From assembly GCA_902787825.1 (NCBI GenBank), contig CADAHS010000001.1, forward strand, positions 15,669 to 74,062: a DNA stretch of 58,394 bases, in the 5' to 3' direction. The position numbers and the translations under genes are program-made. This DNA is from an uncultured Ruminococcus sp. (lineage in GTDB: Bacteria > Bacillota > Clostridia > Oscillospirales > Ruminococcaceae). The notes below the pieces were generated by a model, which was given only the letters and a program-made list of their open reading frames with translations, did no database searches and was not told where the DNA came from. This document shows positions 1 to 7,182 of this stretch, one piece after another. Positions within the stretch are counted from its first letter, which is position 1; each line of letters opens with the position of its first letter.

Positions 1-4
1 TGTA

Positions 5-883
5 ATGAGAAAGCCTGTTATACTGTGCATTGGCAGCGATGCGAGATATATCTACACCTGTGAGGAGCTTTGCAGCCTGGGCAAGGTTTATTCCTATGGA
101 ACTAATGGATCGGTGGCGGAGACTGCTGCGCTTGACTGCATCGGACAATTAAAGCAAAAGGTCGATCTCCTCGTACTTCCGGTCCTGTCCGGCAAAGGAC
201 TTGATATCACGCTGTCCGAAGGCGAGGTCGTGTCCTGCTGCGAGCTTTCACCGCTGCTTGCTAAAAATGCGGTTGTTACCGGCGGAAGACTAAACACACA
301 GATCATTGAGTACTTCTCATCTCTTGGTCATGATGTTGAGGATTACTTTGACAGAGAAGAGCTTGTTATCAGAAACTGCATTCCTACTGCTGAGGGAGCT
401 CTACAGATAGCGATTTCCGAAATTGCAGTGACTATAAACGGCACCAGCACGCTTATCATTGGCTACGGCAGAGTTGCAAAGGCTTGTGCACGTTTGTTTT
501 CGGCGGTCGGCTCAAAGGTGAGCGTAGCAGCAAGAAAGCTTTCCCAGCTTGCTATGGCACAAAACGATGGCTGTGAGTCTTTGCCGCTTGGTGAGCTGTC
601 TGTTGCAGCACAGAACGCTGATATAGTGATAAACACTGTACCGGCACTCGTCCTTACACGCAGTGAACTTGAAATGATGAAAAAAGACGCACTTATCATT
701 GATCTTGCCTCAAAGCCGGGAGGTACAGATTTTGAAGCTGCGCAACGCCTTGGCAGACGAGTAGTTCACGCACTTGCTTTGCCGGGCAGGACAGCACCCA
801 TTACAAGCGGAAAGATCATCGCAGAGGCGGTGAGGAACATATTTATTGAAAGGAGAGAAACAGATGTCTTTACAAGGCATTAG
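5..883 (+). CDS. dpaA: Dipicolinate synthase subunit A
   Basis: Oxidoreductase-like subunit of dipicolinate synthase (SpoVFA), which with DpaB converts the dihydrodipicolinate-pathway intermediate to dipicolinic acid in the mother cell, for deposition in the spore core. The 292-residue protein has the family's N-terminal 'IGSDAR' segment, a PTAEGA motif near residue 128, a Rossmann dinucleotide-binding loop (GYGRVAKACARLF, about residues 151-163), and the family signatures NTVPALVLT and DLASKPGGTDF. The start is the first ATG in the window; its ribosome-binding site would lie outside, so a start further upstream is not excluded, although the N-terminus looks natural. The end overlaps dpaB by 20 bases, suggesting translational coupling. 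Family assignment is firm; activity is inferred. Confidence 0.95.
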   Translation: MRKPVILCIGSDARYIYTCEELCSLGKVYSYGTNGSVAETAALDCIGQLKQKVDLLVLPVLSGKGLDITLSEGEVVSCCELSPLLAKNAVVTGGRLNTQIIEYFSSLGHDVEDYFDREELVIRNCIPTAEGALQIAISEIAVTINGTSTLIIGYGRVAKACARLFSAVGSKVSVAARKLSQLAMAQNDGCESLPLGELSVAAQNADIVINTVPALVLTRSELEMMKKDALIIDLASKPGGTDFEAAQRLGRRVVHALALPGRTAPITSGKIIAEAVRNIFIERRETDVFTRH

Positions 884-1442
884 GATAGGATACTGCCTGT
901 GCGGGTCGTTCTGTACGTTTGAAAAAAGCTTCAGTGCGGCAGAACGTCTTGTTGGCATGGGTGCGCAGCTTATCCCTGTGATGTCATATAATTCCGCTGA
1001 ACTGTCCACACGCTTTGGTACAAATGAGCATAACATCGCAAGGTTTGAAAGGATCACAGGCAGACCTGTGATAAAGACCATAGTTGATGCTGAACCTATA
1101 GGACCAAAGAAAATGTGTGATATAATGGTCATTGCACCCTGTACGGCGAACACGCTTGCCAAGCTTGCCCTTGGGATAACCGACACGCCGGTGACAATGG
1201 CAGTCAAGAGCCATTTGCGCAACGGGCTTCCCGTAGTAGTGGCAGTATCCACCAACGATGCGCTCGCAGGCTGTGCAAAGAACATTGGTGCTTTGCACAA
1301 TTACCGCAATTACTATTTCGTCCCGTACAGACAGGATGATACCGAGAATAAACCAAATTCGATAGTGGCTGACTTTGAGCTGATACCGCAGACGATTGAG
1401 CTTGCACTGATGGGAAGACAGATACAGCCGCTGATATTGTGA
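864..1442 (+). CDS. dpaB: Dipicolinate synthase subunit B (flavoprotein)
   Basis: SpoVFB/DpaB, the flavoprotein-fold partner of DpaA in spore dipicolinate synthesis. The 192-residue product begins MSLQGIRIGYCLCGSFCTF, typical of the family and of flavin-dependent HFCD-fold proteins. It carries the conserved PCTANTLAKLALGITDTPV segment, which in relatives lines the flavin phosphate site, and an AVSTNDAL motif. I chose the ATG at 864 because AGGAGAG lies about seven bases before it; an in-frame start 18 bases upstream lacks such a site. It overlaps the end of dpaA and is followed by a hairpin terminator, so dpaAB is probably the end of its transcript. No asd, dapA or dapG gene follows, unlike the Bacillus spoVF operon. 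Confidence 0.94.
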   Translation: MSLQGIRIGYCLCGSFCTFEKSFSAAERLVGMGAQLIPVMSYNSAELSTRFGTNEHNIARFERITGRPVIKTIVDAEPIGPKKMCDIMVIAPCTANTLAKLALGITDTPVTMAVKSHLRNGLPVVVAVSTNDALAGCAKNIGALHNYRNYYFVPYRQDDTENKPNSIVADFELIPQTIELALMGRQIQPLIL

Positions 1443-1446
1443 CGAT

Positions 1447-1490
1447 GAAGCTGTAAAGCCATGTGCTTTACAGCTTCTCTGCATATTTTT
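1447..1490 (+). terminator. Intrinsic terminator after dpaB
   Basis: Perfect 12-bp inverted repeat (1447-1458 with 1466-1477) with a 7-base loop, followed shortly by a T-rich stretch at 1485-1490. It lies immediately after the dpaB stop codon and before the glgA promoter. The T tract is offset by several bases, so efficiency may be moderate. Confidence 0.75.
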
Positions 1491-1512
1491 AATAAAATTC
1501 TTATAAAATGTG

Positions 1513-1541
1513 TTGACGTTTTTGTGTTAAAGTGATATAAT
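1513..1541 (+). promoter_or_regulatory. Sigma-A promoter of glgA
   Basis: TTGACG (1513-1518), a 17-bp spacer and TATAAT (1536-1541) form a near-consensus housekeeping promoter about 60 bases before the glgA start codon. Confidence 0.85.
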
Positions 1542-1600
1542 ATTCTAAATCAATGGCGATGCGCCGGATCAAAATCAAAAATCTGAAAGGATATAGTTTT

Positions 1601-3046
1601 ATGAAGAATGTATTGTTTGTTTCATCAGAGTGCGTTCCGTTTATCAAGACCGGCGGTCTTGCCGATGTGGTCGGGTCGCTTCCCAAATGCCTTGATAAAC
1701 AGTATTATGATTGCAGAGTGTTCCTGCCTAAGTATATGTGCATGGACGGAAAGTGGAAAGATCAGCTGGAATATGTGACTAATTTTTATATGGACTATGA
1801 CGGACAGAGCAGGTATGTTGGTGTTCTGACGATGGTCTATGAGGGTGTGAGATTCTACTTTCTTGACAACGAGTATTATTTCAGCGGAGATAAGCCATAT
1901 CTTGAGCATCACTGGGATATAGAGAGATTCATATTCTTCGACAAGGCTGTGCTTTCGGCTCTTCCTCTGCTTGAATTCAGACCTGATGTTATCCATTGCC
2001 ACGACTGGCAGACAGGTCTTATACCTGTATTTTTGCACGATAGTTTCCAGGGCGGCGAATTTTTCCGTGGCATAAAGACGGTAATGACTATACACAATCT
2101 CAAGTTCCAGGGAAACGACAATGTTGACAGGATCAAGTGGCTGTCCGGACTTTCGGATTACTATTTTTCGATCGACAAGCTCAGAACAGGTATTGACGGA
2201 AATATGCTCAAAGGCGGACTTGTTTATGCTGATGCTGTCACCACTGTCAGCAATACTTATGCAGAGGAGATCAAGACAGCTTTCTACGGAGAAGGACTTG
2301 ACGGACTTATGCGTGCAAGGAGCAACGACCTCAGAGGTATCGTCAACGGTATCGACTATGCAGAATACGACCCTAACACGGATCAGTATATCAATGTTAA
2401 GTATAACTATGATAATGTCCTGGAAAAGAAGATTCACAACAAGCGTGCGCTGCAGGCTGAGCTTGGACTTGAGGTCAACGATGACCGGTTCCTGCTTGGT
2501 ATAGTCAGCAGGCTTACCGACCAGAAGGGCTTTGATCTTATCGCTTATATGATGGAGAAAATGTGTCAGCAGGGCATTCAGTTCGCTGTGCTGGGTACTG
2601 GCGACGGAAAGTATGAAGATATGTTCCGCTGGTTCGCAGGAAGATTCCCGGGACAGGTTTCTGCCAACATCTATTACAGCAACGCTCTGAGCCACAGGAT
2701 TTATGCTTCGGTCGATGCTTTCCTGATGCCTTCGCTGTTTGAACCATGCGGGCTATCTCAGCTCATGGCGCTTCGTTACGGTACTGTGCCTATCGTGCGT
2801 GAGACAGGCGGACTCAAAGACACAGTTGAGCCATACAATCAGTTTGAACATACAGGTACAGGCTTCTCGTTTGCCAACTACAACGCTCATGAGATGTATA
2901 ACACTGTGATGTTTGCAAAGTATATATTTGATGACAGACGTGATGAATGGAACGGCATAGTCAAGCAGGCTATGTCAAAGGATTTCTCATGGCAGGCATC
3001 TGCCTCTAAGTATCAGGAGATGTATGACTGGCTCATAGGCTACTGA
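1601..3046 (+). CDS. glgA: Glycogen synthase (ADP-glucose)
   Basis: Transfers glucose from ADP-glucose to the non-reducing end of alpha-1,4-glucan (GT5 family, GT-B fold) in the cytoplasm. The 481-residue protein starts MKNVLFVSSECVPFIKTGGL, containing the KTGGL ADP-glucose-binding motif near residue 15. Further signatures are CHDWQTGLIP, the TIHNLKFQG segment, VTTVSNTYAEEI, and the C-terminal PSLFEPCGLSQLMALRYG with RETGGL nucleotide-binding motif. I chose the ATG at 1601 because GAAAGG lies about ten bases upstream and the N-terminus then matches the family; an in-frame ATG at 1553 would add 16 atypical residues. It has its own promoter and stands apart from other glg genes, none of which is in the window. 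Confidence 0.96.
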   Translation: MKNVLFVSSECVPFIKTGGLADVVGSLPKCLDKQYYDCRVFLPKYMCMDGKWKDQLEYVTNFYMDYDGQSRYVGVLTMVYEGVRFYFLDNEYYFSGDKPYLEHHWDIERFIFFDKAVLSALPLLEFRPDVIHCHDWQTGLIPVFLHDSFQGGEFFRGIKTVMTIHNLKFQGNDNVDRIKWLSGLSDYYFSIDKLRTGIDGNMLKGGLVYADAVTTVSNTYAEEIKTAFYGEGLDGLMRARSNDLRGIVNGIDYAEYDPNTDQYINVKYNYDNVLEKKIHNKRALQAELGLEVNDDRFLLGIVSRLTDQKGFDLIAYMMEKMCQQGIQFAVLGTGDGKYEDMFRWFAGRFPGQVSANIYYSNALSHRIYASVDAFLMPSLFEPCGLSQLMALRYGTVPIVRETGGLKDTVEPYNQFEHTGTGFSFANYNAHEMYNTVMFAKYIFDDRRDEWNGIVKQAMSKDFSWQASASKYQEMYDWLIGY

Positions 3047-3061
3047 TAAATAACTAACATA

Positions 3062-3105
3062 ACAGCCTCCGTGCAAACATATTATTGTTTAGAAACGGAG
3101 GCTGT
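3062..3105 (+). promoter_or_regulatory. Hairpin sequestering the Shine-Dalgarno of the DacF-like gene
   Basis: A perfect 11-bp inverted repeat (3062-3072 with 3095-3105) encloses a 22-base loop. Its 3' arm contains the GGAGG ribosome-binding site (3097-3101), 8 bases before the ATG at 3110. There is no T tract after it, so it does not look like a simple terminator of glgA. As drawn it would mask translation initiation of the downstream gene; whether it also attenuates glgA readthrough is unknown. Confidence 0.6.
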
Positions 3106-3109
3106 CCTT

Positions 3110-4321
3110 ATGAGAAGAAAAAATATTAGAAAGCTTGTTTGCTGTGTTGTTACGGCTGCTGCTCTTATCTTAGGCAGTGCGGAAACGGTGTTTGCGTCCT
3201 CAGGCGGGGAGCAGACAGCTGCAGCACAGCAGGCTTCAAAAAATATTACGCCCGATGAGGAGCTTCAGACGATATCCGCACAGGCTTATATCCTCACTGA
3301 GATGCAGACAGGAAAGGTGCTTTACGAGAAGGACGCAGACAAAAGTATTTTCTCATCTCATTTCAATAAGCTGATGACACTGCTGCTGCTGAGCGAGAAG
3401 ATTAAAAACGGCAGTATCTCTGTCGGGGATAGCTTTACGGCCACGGAGCGTGCGAATGCCTGTAATGATCCGCAGATCTGGCTTGACAAGGGCGAAAAGA
3501 TCACTGTCGATGAGCTTATAAAGTCGATAACAGTGGGAAACGCCAATGATGCAGCGGTCACAATAGCTGAGAATATTAGCGGGAACGAGGATAGCTTTGT
3601 TGAGTCGATGAACAAAAGATCCAGGGCTCTGGGAATGGACCATACGGTGTTCAAAGATCCCACCGGCGTAAATAAGGCTAATACGACTACGCCAAGAGAC
3701 CTTTCTAAGCTTTGTGCGAAACTAAGCAGATATGAGTTTCTGACACCGTATCTGAAAACATGGCTTGTGAAAGTCAGAAATGCAAAGGCAGAACTTGTAA
3801 ATTCAAATCGTCTTGTCAGAAATCTTCCGGGCATAACGGGAATGAAGGCTTGCTCTTCAGCTGAAAACGGAAGCTGCGGCTGTGTCACGGTTCAAAGTGC
3901 AGGAATGAAGCTGTGTGCAGTCGTTGTGGGCTGTGCAGACAGCGACAAAAGGGATCAGGATATCAAAAAGCTGTTCAAATGCGGTGCCCGGAGCTTTCAG
4001 CTGTACCGCCCGGAGATCCCCGGAGAGATGCTTGAAAATATACCTGTTACCGGCGGGGAGAAGCTTGAATGTGAGCTTGAAGCTGAAAATACACCGCTTG
4101 TTGTTATCAAACGCGGCACTGCTTCACAGCTTGAGGTCAGAATGAGCAGAGAACAGCTCATCAAGGCGCCTGTTGAAAAGGGACAGAAATATGCAGAATA
4201 TACTCTTTGCTATGAGAAAGATCCGGTCTGTACGGTTGATATTGTTTCCAAGGAGAGTATTGAGGTAATGAATTGGTGGTGTGGAGTTAAAAAACTGTTG
4301 TATAATCTGATTAAATTGTAA
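3110..4321 (+). CDS. D,D-carboxypeptidase-like protein (S11/DacF family), probable pseudoenzyme
   Basis: Exported 403-residue protein with the fold signature of penicillin-binding D-alanyl-D-alanine carboxypeptidases (DacA/DacF). It has a basic signal peptide (residues 1-34, MRRKNIRKL then a hydrophobic core ending VFA), the AYILTEMQTGKVLYEKDAD segment, and a C-terminal amphipathic tail (EVMNWWCGVKKLLYNLIKL) like the family's membrane anchor. The three catalytic motifs are altered: SxxK reads HFNK (84-87, His at the nucleophile position), SxN reads NAN (144-146), and KTG reads KAC (246-248). Flanking conserved residues (NKLMT, NDAAV, DPTG, TTPRDLSKL) are kept, so this is neither frameshifted nor decayed. 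Known family members need these residues, so I infer loss of peptidase activity and perhaps a binding or regulatory role. Confidence 0.85.
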   Translation: MRRKNIRKLVCCVVTAAALILGSAETVFASSGGEQTAAAQQASKNITPDEELQTISAQAYILTEMQTGKVLYEKDADKSIFSSHFNKLMTLLLLSEKIKNGSISVGDSFTATERANACNDPQIWLDKGEKITVDELIKSITVGNANDAAVTIAENISGNEDSFVESMNKRSRALGMDHTVFKDPTGVNKANTTTPRDLSKLCAKLSRYEFLTPYLKTWLVKVRNAKAELVNSNRLVRNLPGITGMKACSSAENGSCGCVTVQSAGMKLCAVVVGCADSDKRDQDIKKLFKCGARSFQLYRPEIPGEMLENIPVTGGEKLECELEAENTPLVVIKRGTASQLEVRMSREQLIKAPVEKGQKYAEYTLCYEKDPVCTVDIVSKESIEVMNWWCGVKKLLYNLIKL

Positions 4322-4370
4322 AGAGTTTTTCGTTAAAATGCACAAATGCTATTTTTGATTTGTAAAACCC

Positions 4371-4399
4371 TTGAAATGTACAAAAAAATATTGTATAAT
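4371..4399 (+). promoter_or_regulatory. Sigma-A promoter of pgi
   Basis: TTGAAA (4371-4376), a 17-bp spacer and a perfect TATAAT (4394-4399), about 34 bases before the pgi start codon. No clear terminator separates it from the preceding gene. Confidence 0.85.
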
Positions 4400-4432
4400 T
4401 TGATTAGTTGAAAGTGAAAGGATCTGACTGTA

Positions 4433-5770
4433 TTGTCTATAAAACTGCAAACAAAATATCTCAAAAATTTTATCCGTGAGGACGAGTATAAGGGAATTGC
4501 CCCTCTTGTTACGGCTGCTCACCAGTCTCTTGAAGCAAGAAACGGCCTCGGAAACGATTTCCTTGGCTGGGTAACTCTCCCGACAGATTATGACAAAGAG
4601 GAATTTGCAAGGATCAAGGCTGCTGCCGAAAAGATCAAAAAGACCTGCGATGTGCTGATAGTTATCGGTATCGGCGGTTCTTATCTCGGTGCAAGAGCAG
4701 CTATCGAATTTCTGAAATCACCTCTGTATAACAATCTGCCGAAGGACACTCCGGATATTTATTTTGTCGGGAACAGCATCAATCCTACATATCTTAATGA
4801 TGTTCTTAAGATCTGTGAGGGTAAGGATATCTGTGTGAACGTTATCTCAAAGTCCGGCACAACTACCGAGCCTGCGCTTGCATTCAGGATCTTTAAGCAG
4901 CTGCTTGAAAAGAAATATGGTAAGGACGGCGCAAAGGAGAGGATCTTTGCTACGACCGATAAGGCTAAGGGTACATTGAAGGAGCTTTCTGACACAGAGG
5001 GCTATGAAACTTTCGTTGTTCCTGATGATGTCGGAGGAAGATTCTCGGTACTTACCGCTGTGGGCCTTCTGCCTATTGCTGCTGCGGGATGCGATATCGA
5101 CAAGCTCATGCAAGGCGCAAGAAAAGCTCAGATCGCATATTCTAAGGACGATAACAACGATTGTTACAAGTATGCAGCTATCAGAAATATACTTGCCAAC
5201 AAGGGCAAATCTGTGGAGATGCTCGTTTCCTACGATCCCTCATTCACAATGATGGGCGAGTGGTTCAAGCAGCTGTTCGGCGAGAGCGAGGGTAAGGACA
5301 ACAAGGGTATCTTCCCGGCTTCCGCTACATTCTCGACCGATCTGCACTCGCTTGGTCAGTTCATTCAGGATGGTTCAAAGATAATCTTTGAAACTGTCGT
5401 TGATTTTGCAAAGCCTAAGACTGATCTGTGGCTGGAGAACGATGAGGCTAACCTCGACGGACTTAACTTCCTCACAAATCAGAATATGTCTGTCGTAAAC
5501 AAGAGGGCTTTCCAGGGAACAGTTCTTGCTCACACAGAGGGCGGAGTTGCAAATCTTATACTGGAGCTTGAAACCCCTGATGAGGAAAATCTCGGCGAGC
5601 TTATCTATTTCTTTGAAAAGGCGGTTGCTATCTCCGGCTATATGCTCGGCGTGAACCCGTTCAACCAGCCGGGCGTTGAGAGCTACAAGAAGAATATGTT
5701 CGCTCTGCTTGGCAAGCCCGGTTATGAGGGCGCAAAGGCTGAGCTCGAAGCAAAGATAAATGCCGAATAA
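4433..5770 (+). CDS. pgi: Glucose-6-phosphate isomerase
   Basis: Interconverts glucose 6-phosphate and fructose 6-phosphate in glycolysis and gluconeogenesis. The 445-residue length matches the short bacterial form. Signatures seen are [17 protein letters not shown] (sugar-phosphate loop, about residues 79-95), the [14 protein letters not shown] motif (about 140-153), [17 protein letters not shown], and [16 protein letters not shown] near the C-terminus with the conserved lysine. The start appears to be TTG at 4433 ([13 protein letters not shown]), preceded by AAAGGA about eleven bases upstream. It is transcribed from its own promoter, with glgA and the DacF-like gene upstream and a small P-loop gene 65 bases downstream. 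Confidence 0.97.
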   Translation: MSIKLQTKYLKNFIREDEYKGIAPLVTAAHQSLEARNGLGNDFLGWVTLPTDYDKEEFARIKAAAEKIKKTCDVLIVIGIGGSYLGARAAIEFLKSPLYNNLPKDTPDIYFVGNSINPTYLNDVLKICEGKDICVNVISKSGTTTEPALAFRIFKQLLEKKYGKDGAKERIFATTDKAKGTLKELSDTEGYETFVVPDDVGGRFSVLTAVGLLPIAAAGCDIDKLMQGARKAQIAYSKDDNNDCYKYAAIRNILANKGKSVEMLVSYDPSFTMMGEWFKQLFGESEGKDNKGIFPASATFSTDLHSLGQFIQDGSKIIFETVVDFAKPKTDLWLENDEANLDGLNFLTNQNMSVVNKRAFQGTVLAHTEGGVANLILELETPDEENLGELIYFFEKAVAISGYMLGVNPFNQPGVESYKKNMFALLGKPGYEGAKAELEAKINAE

Positions 5771-5835
5771 AACAAGGGACAATGAGTGCAAAACACTCTT
5801 AAAATAAAGCTTTTTAGCAGAATGGAGAGAATATT

Positions 5836-6240
5836 ATGATTAATTTGATTCCAGGAAAAAAAGGCACAGGCAAAACCAAGATCCTCGTTGAGATGATCAA
5901 GAAAGCAGCTGAAAGTGCAACAGGTAATGTAGTGTGCATCGAAAGAGGAATGCAGCTCACATATGACCTTCCGCACAATGTAAGACTTGCTGATGCAGAG
6001 GAGTACGGCGTAAACAGCTATGACGCTTTCTATGGCTTTGTTGCTGGACTTCTTGCCGGGAATTACGATATACAGGAGGTTTTTGTTGACGGTATACTCA
6101 AGATCGGCGGCAGAGACTACGAGGCGCTCGGAAAGATGCTTGAAAAGGTAGCTATCCTGTGCAAAGACGTTAATATCGTGTTTACAGTTTCAGCTGATGT
6201 TGAAGAATTGCCTGTCAAGGTAAGAGCATATATCAAGTAA
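5836..6240 (+). CDS. Small P-loop ATP-binding protein, function unknown
   Basis: I cannot assign a function to this 134-residue protein. It has a Walker A motif at the extreme N-terminus (GKKGTGKT, about residues 7-14). A hydrophobic strand ending in an acidic residue (IQEVFVDG, about 79-86) could serve as Walker B, and a later strand (VNIVFTVSADVEELP) resembles a P-loop sensor strand. It is far shorter than a AAA+ or kinase domain and has no recognisable lid, DNA-binding or membrane segment. The ATG at 5836 follows GGAGAG by five bases. It lies between pgi and the DUF177-rpmF promoter, with no obvious partner gene. Proteins of this type in clostridia are generally left as hypothetical; nucleotide binding is inferred from the motif only. 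Confidence 0.75.
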   Translation: MINLIPGKKGTGKTKILVEMIKKAAESATGNVVCIERGMQLTYDLPHNVRLADAEEYGVNSYDAFYGFVAGLLAGNYDIQEVFVDGILKIGGRDYEALGKMLEKVAILCKDVNIVFTVSADVEELPVKVRAYIK

Positions 6241-6276
6241 TTGATCAGCCCCTCGGCAGAAAATTATAAAAAAGTA

Positions 6277-6305
6277 TTGACAAATCATAAAATTCGGTAT
6301 ATAAT
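6277..6305 (+). promoter_or_regulatory. Sigma-A promoter of DUF177-rpmF
   Basis: Perfect consensus TTGACA (6277-6282), a 17-bp spacer and TATAAT (6300-6305). It lies 27 bases before the DUF177 start codon, leaving a leader of about 20 bases, and fits the high expression expected for a ribosomal-protein operon. Confidence 0.9.
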
Positions 6306-6331
6306 AAACTTTGTGATGTTTGAGGTGTAGT

Positions 6332-6784
6332 ATGATTATACAGCTTAGACAGCTGTTCGACATCATTGGAGAGAGCGTTGATATCGACTATTCCATTGAT
6401 AAGGACGAGCTGAGGGACATAAAAGCGTATACGTTCGCTTCGCCGATCGCAGTCAAGGGAAAGATCATCAACCGTGCCGGAGTTGTCAAGCTGACATATG
6501 ATTGCAGGGCTGAGTTTGAACTTGAGTGTGACAGATGTCTGGCAAAGTTCGTAAGAGAGTATTGTTACAGCTTTGAACACATACTTGTCAGATCAACTGA
6601 GTCTGATGAAGATATGTATGTGGTTTGTAAGGATAACGTGCTTGATATGAACGAGCTTGCTGTATCAGATCTGTTACTGCAGCTGCCAACTAAAATACTA
6701 TGTAAAGATGACTGTAAAGGACTTTGCTTTTCCTGTGGACACGACCTTAATCAAGGTGAATGTGACTGCGTTAAGGAGAAATAA
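6332..6784 (+). CDS. DUF177/YceD family protein upstream of rpmF
   Basis: 150-residue member of the DUF177 (YceD/YlbN) family, which in most bacteria is encoded directly before rpmF and has been linked to 23S rRNA accumulation. Seen here: the central segment ECDRCLAKFVREY and the C-terminal cysteine cluster (CKGLCFSCGHDLNQGECDC), which suggests a zinc-binding end. The ATG at 6332 is preceded by GAGGTG; a slightly earlier in-frame start has no such site. The gene is followed 38 bases later by rpmF in the canonical arrangement. A role in large-subunit RNA metabolism comes from family knowledge, not from this sequence. Confidence 0.9.
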   Translation: MIIQLRQLFDIIGESVDIDYSIDKDELRDIKAYTFASPIAVKGKIINRAGVVKLTYDCRAEFELECDRCLAKFVREYCYSFEHILVRSTESDEDMYVVCKDNVLDMNELAVSDLLLQLPTKILCKDDCKGLCFSCGHDLNQGECDCVKEK

Positions 6785-6822
6785 AAAGTTCCTTTGTATG
6801 AAGCCGAGGAGGAGGTGCCAAA

Positions 6823-7005
6823 ATGGCAGTACCAAAGAGGAAAGTGTCCAAAGCAAGACGTGATAAGAGACGTTCAGCTGTTTGGAAACTCGACGCACCT
6901 GCACTTTGCAAATGCTCAAACTGCGGTGAGCTTACTTCACCACACAGAGTTTGCAAGAATTGCGGATACTATAAGGGTGTGGAAGTTATCAAGAAGGAAG
7001 CGTAA
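6823..7005 (+). CDS. rpmF: 50S ribosomal protein L32
   Basis: 60-residue L32 of the large subunit. It begins MAVPKRKVSKARRDKRRS, the usual basic start, and carries a four-cysteine zinc ribbon (CSNC around residues 31-34 and CKNC around 44-47), so it is the zinc-binding rather than the cysteine-free paralog. GGAGGTG lies a few bases before the ATG. It is co-transcribed with the DUF177 gene and followed by a strong terminator. Confidence 0.98.
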   Translation: MAVPKRKVSKARRDKRRSAVWKLDAPALCKCSNCGELTSPHRVCKNCGYYKGVEVIKKEA

Positions 7006-7040
7006 GCTATTTCTTGCTGACTAAAACAAATGATGATTAA

Positions 7041-7084
7041 AAGCAGAGGTCGATTTTTGTTCTTCCTCTGCTTTTTCTTTTTTT
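7041..7084 (+). terminator. Intrinsic terminator after rpmF
   Basis: 9-bp perfect stem (7041-7049 with 7065-7073) followed by a long T-rich run to 7084. It ends the DUF177-rpmF transcript. Confidence 0.9.
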
Positions 7085-7108
7085 ACACTATATTAATGTT
7101 GTTAAATG

Positions 7109-7137
7109 TTGATTTTTAAATTGAAATGTGCTATACT
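7109..7137 (+). promoter_or_regulatory. Sigma-A promoter, extended -10, before der
   Basis: TTGATT (7109-7114), a 17-bp spacer and TATACT (7132-7137), preceded by TGC to give an extended -10. It is the only clear promoter before the long der-to-polC run. Confidence 0.8.
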
Positions 7138-7182
7138 ATATGTTGGGTATGTGTGGAAATAAGATGAATTGGAGTTGATATG

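Noticed and set aside
1625-2695. Long open frame antisense to glgA
   Set aside because: It mirrors the codon structure of a well-supported glgA, has no ribosome-binding site, and its translation is low in recognisable motifs.
5784-5798. Small hairpin after pgi as a terminator
   Set aside because: Only 5 bp with a weak T/A stretch; readthrough into the P-loop gene is more likely.
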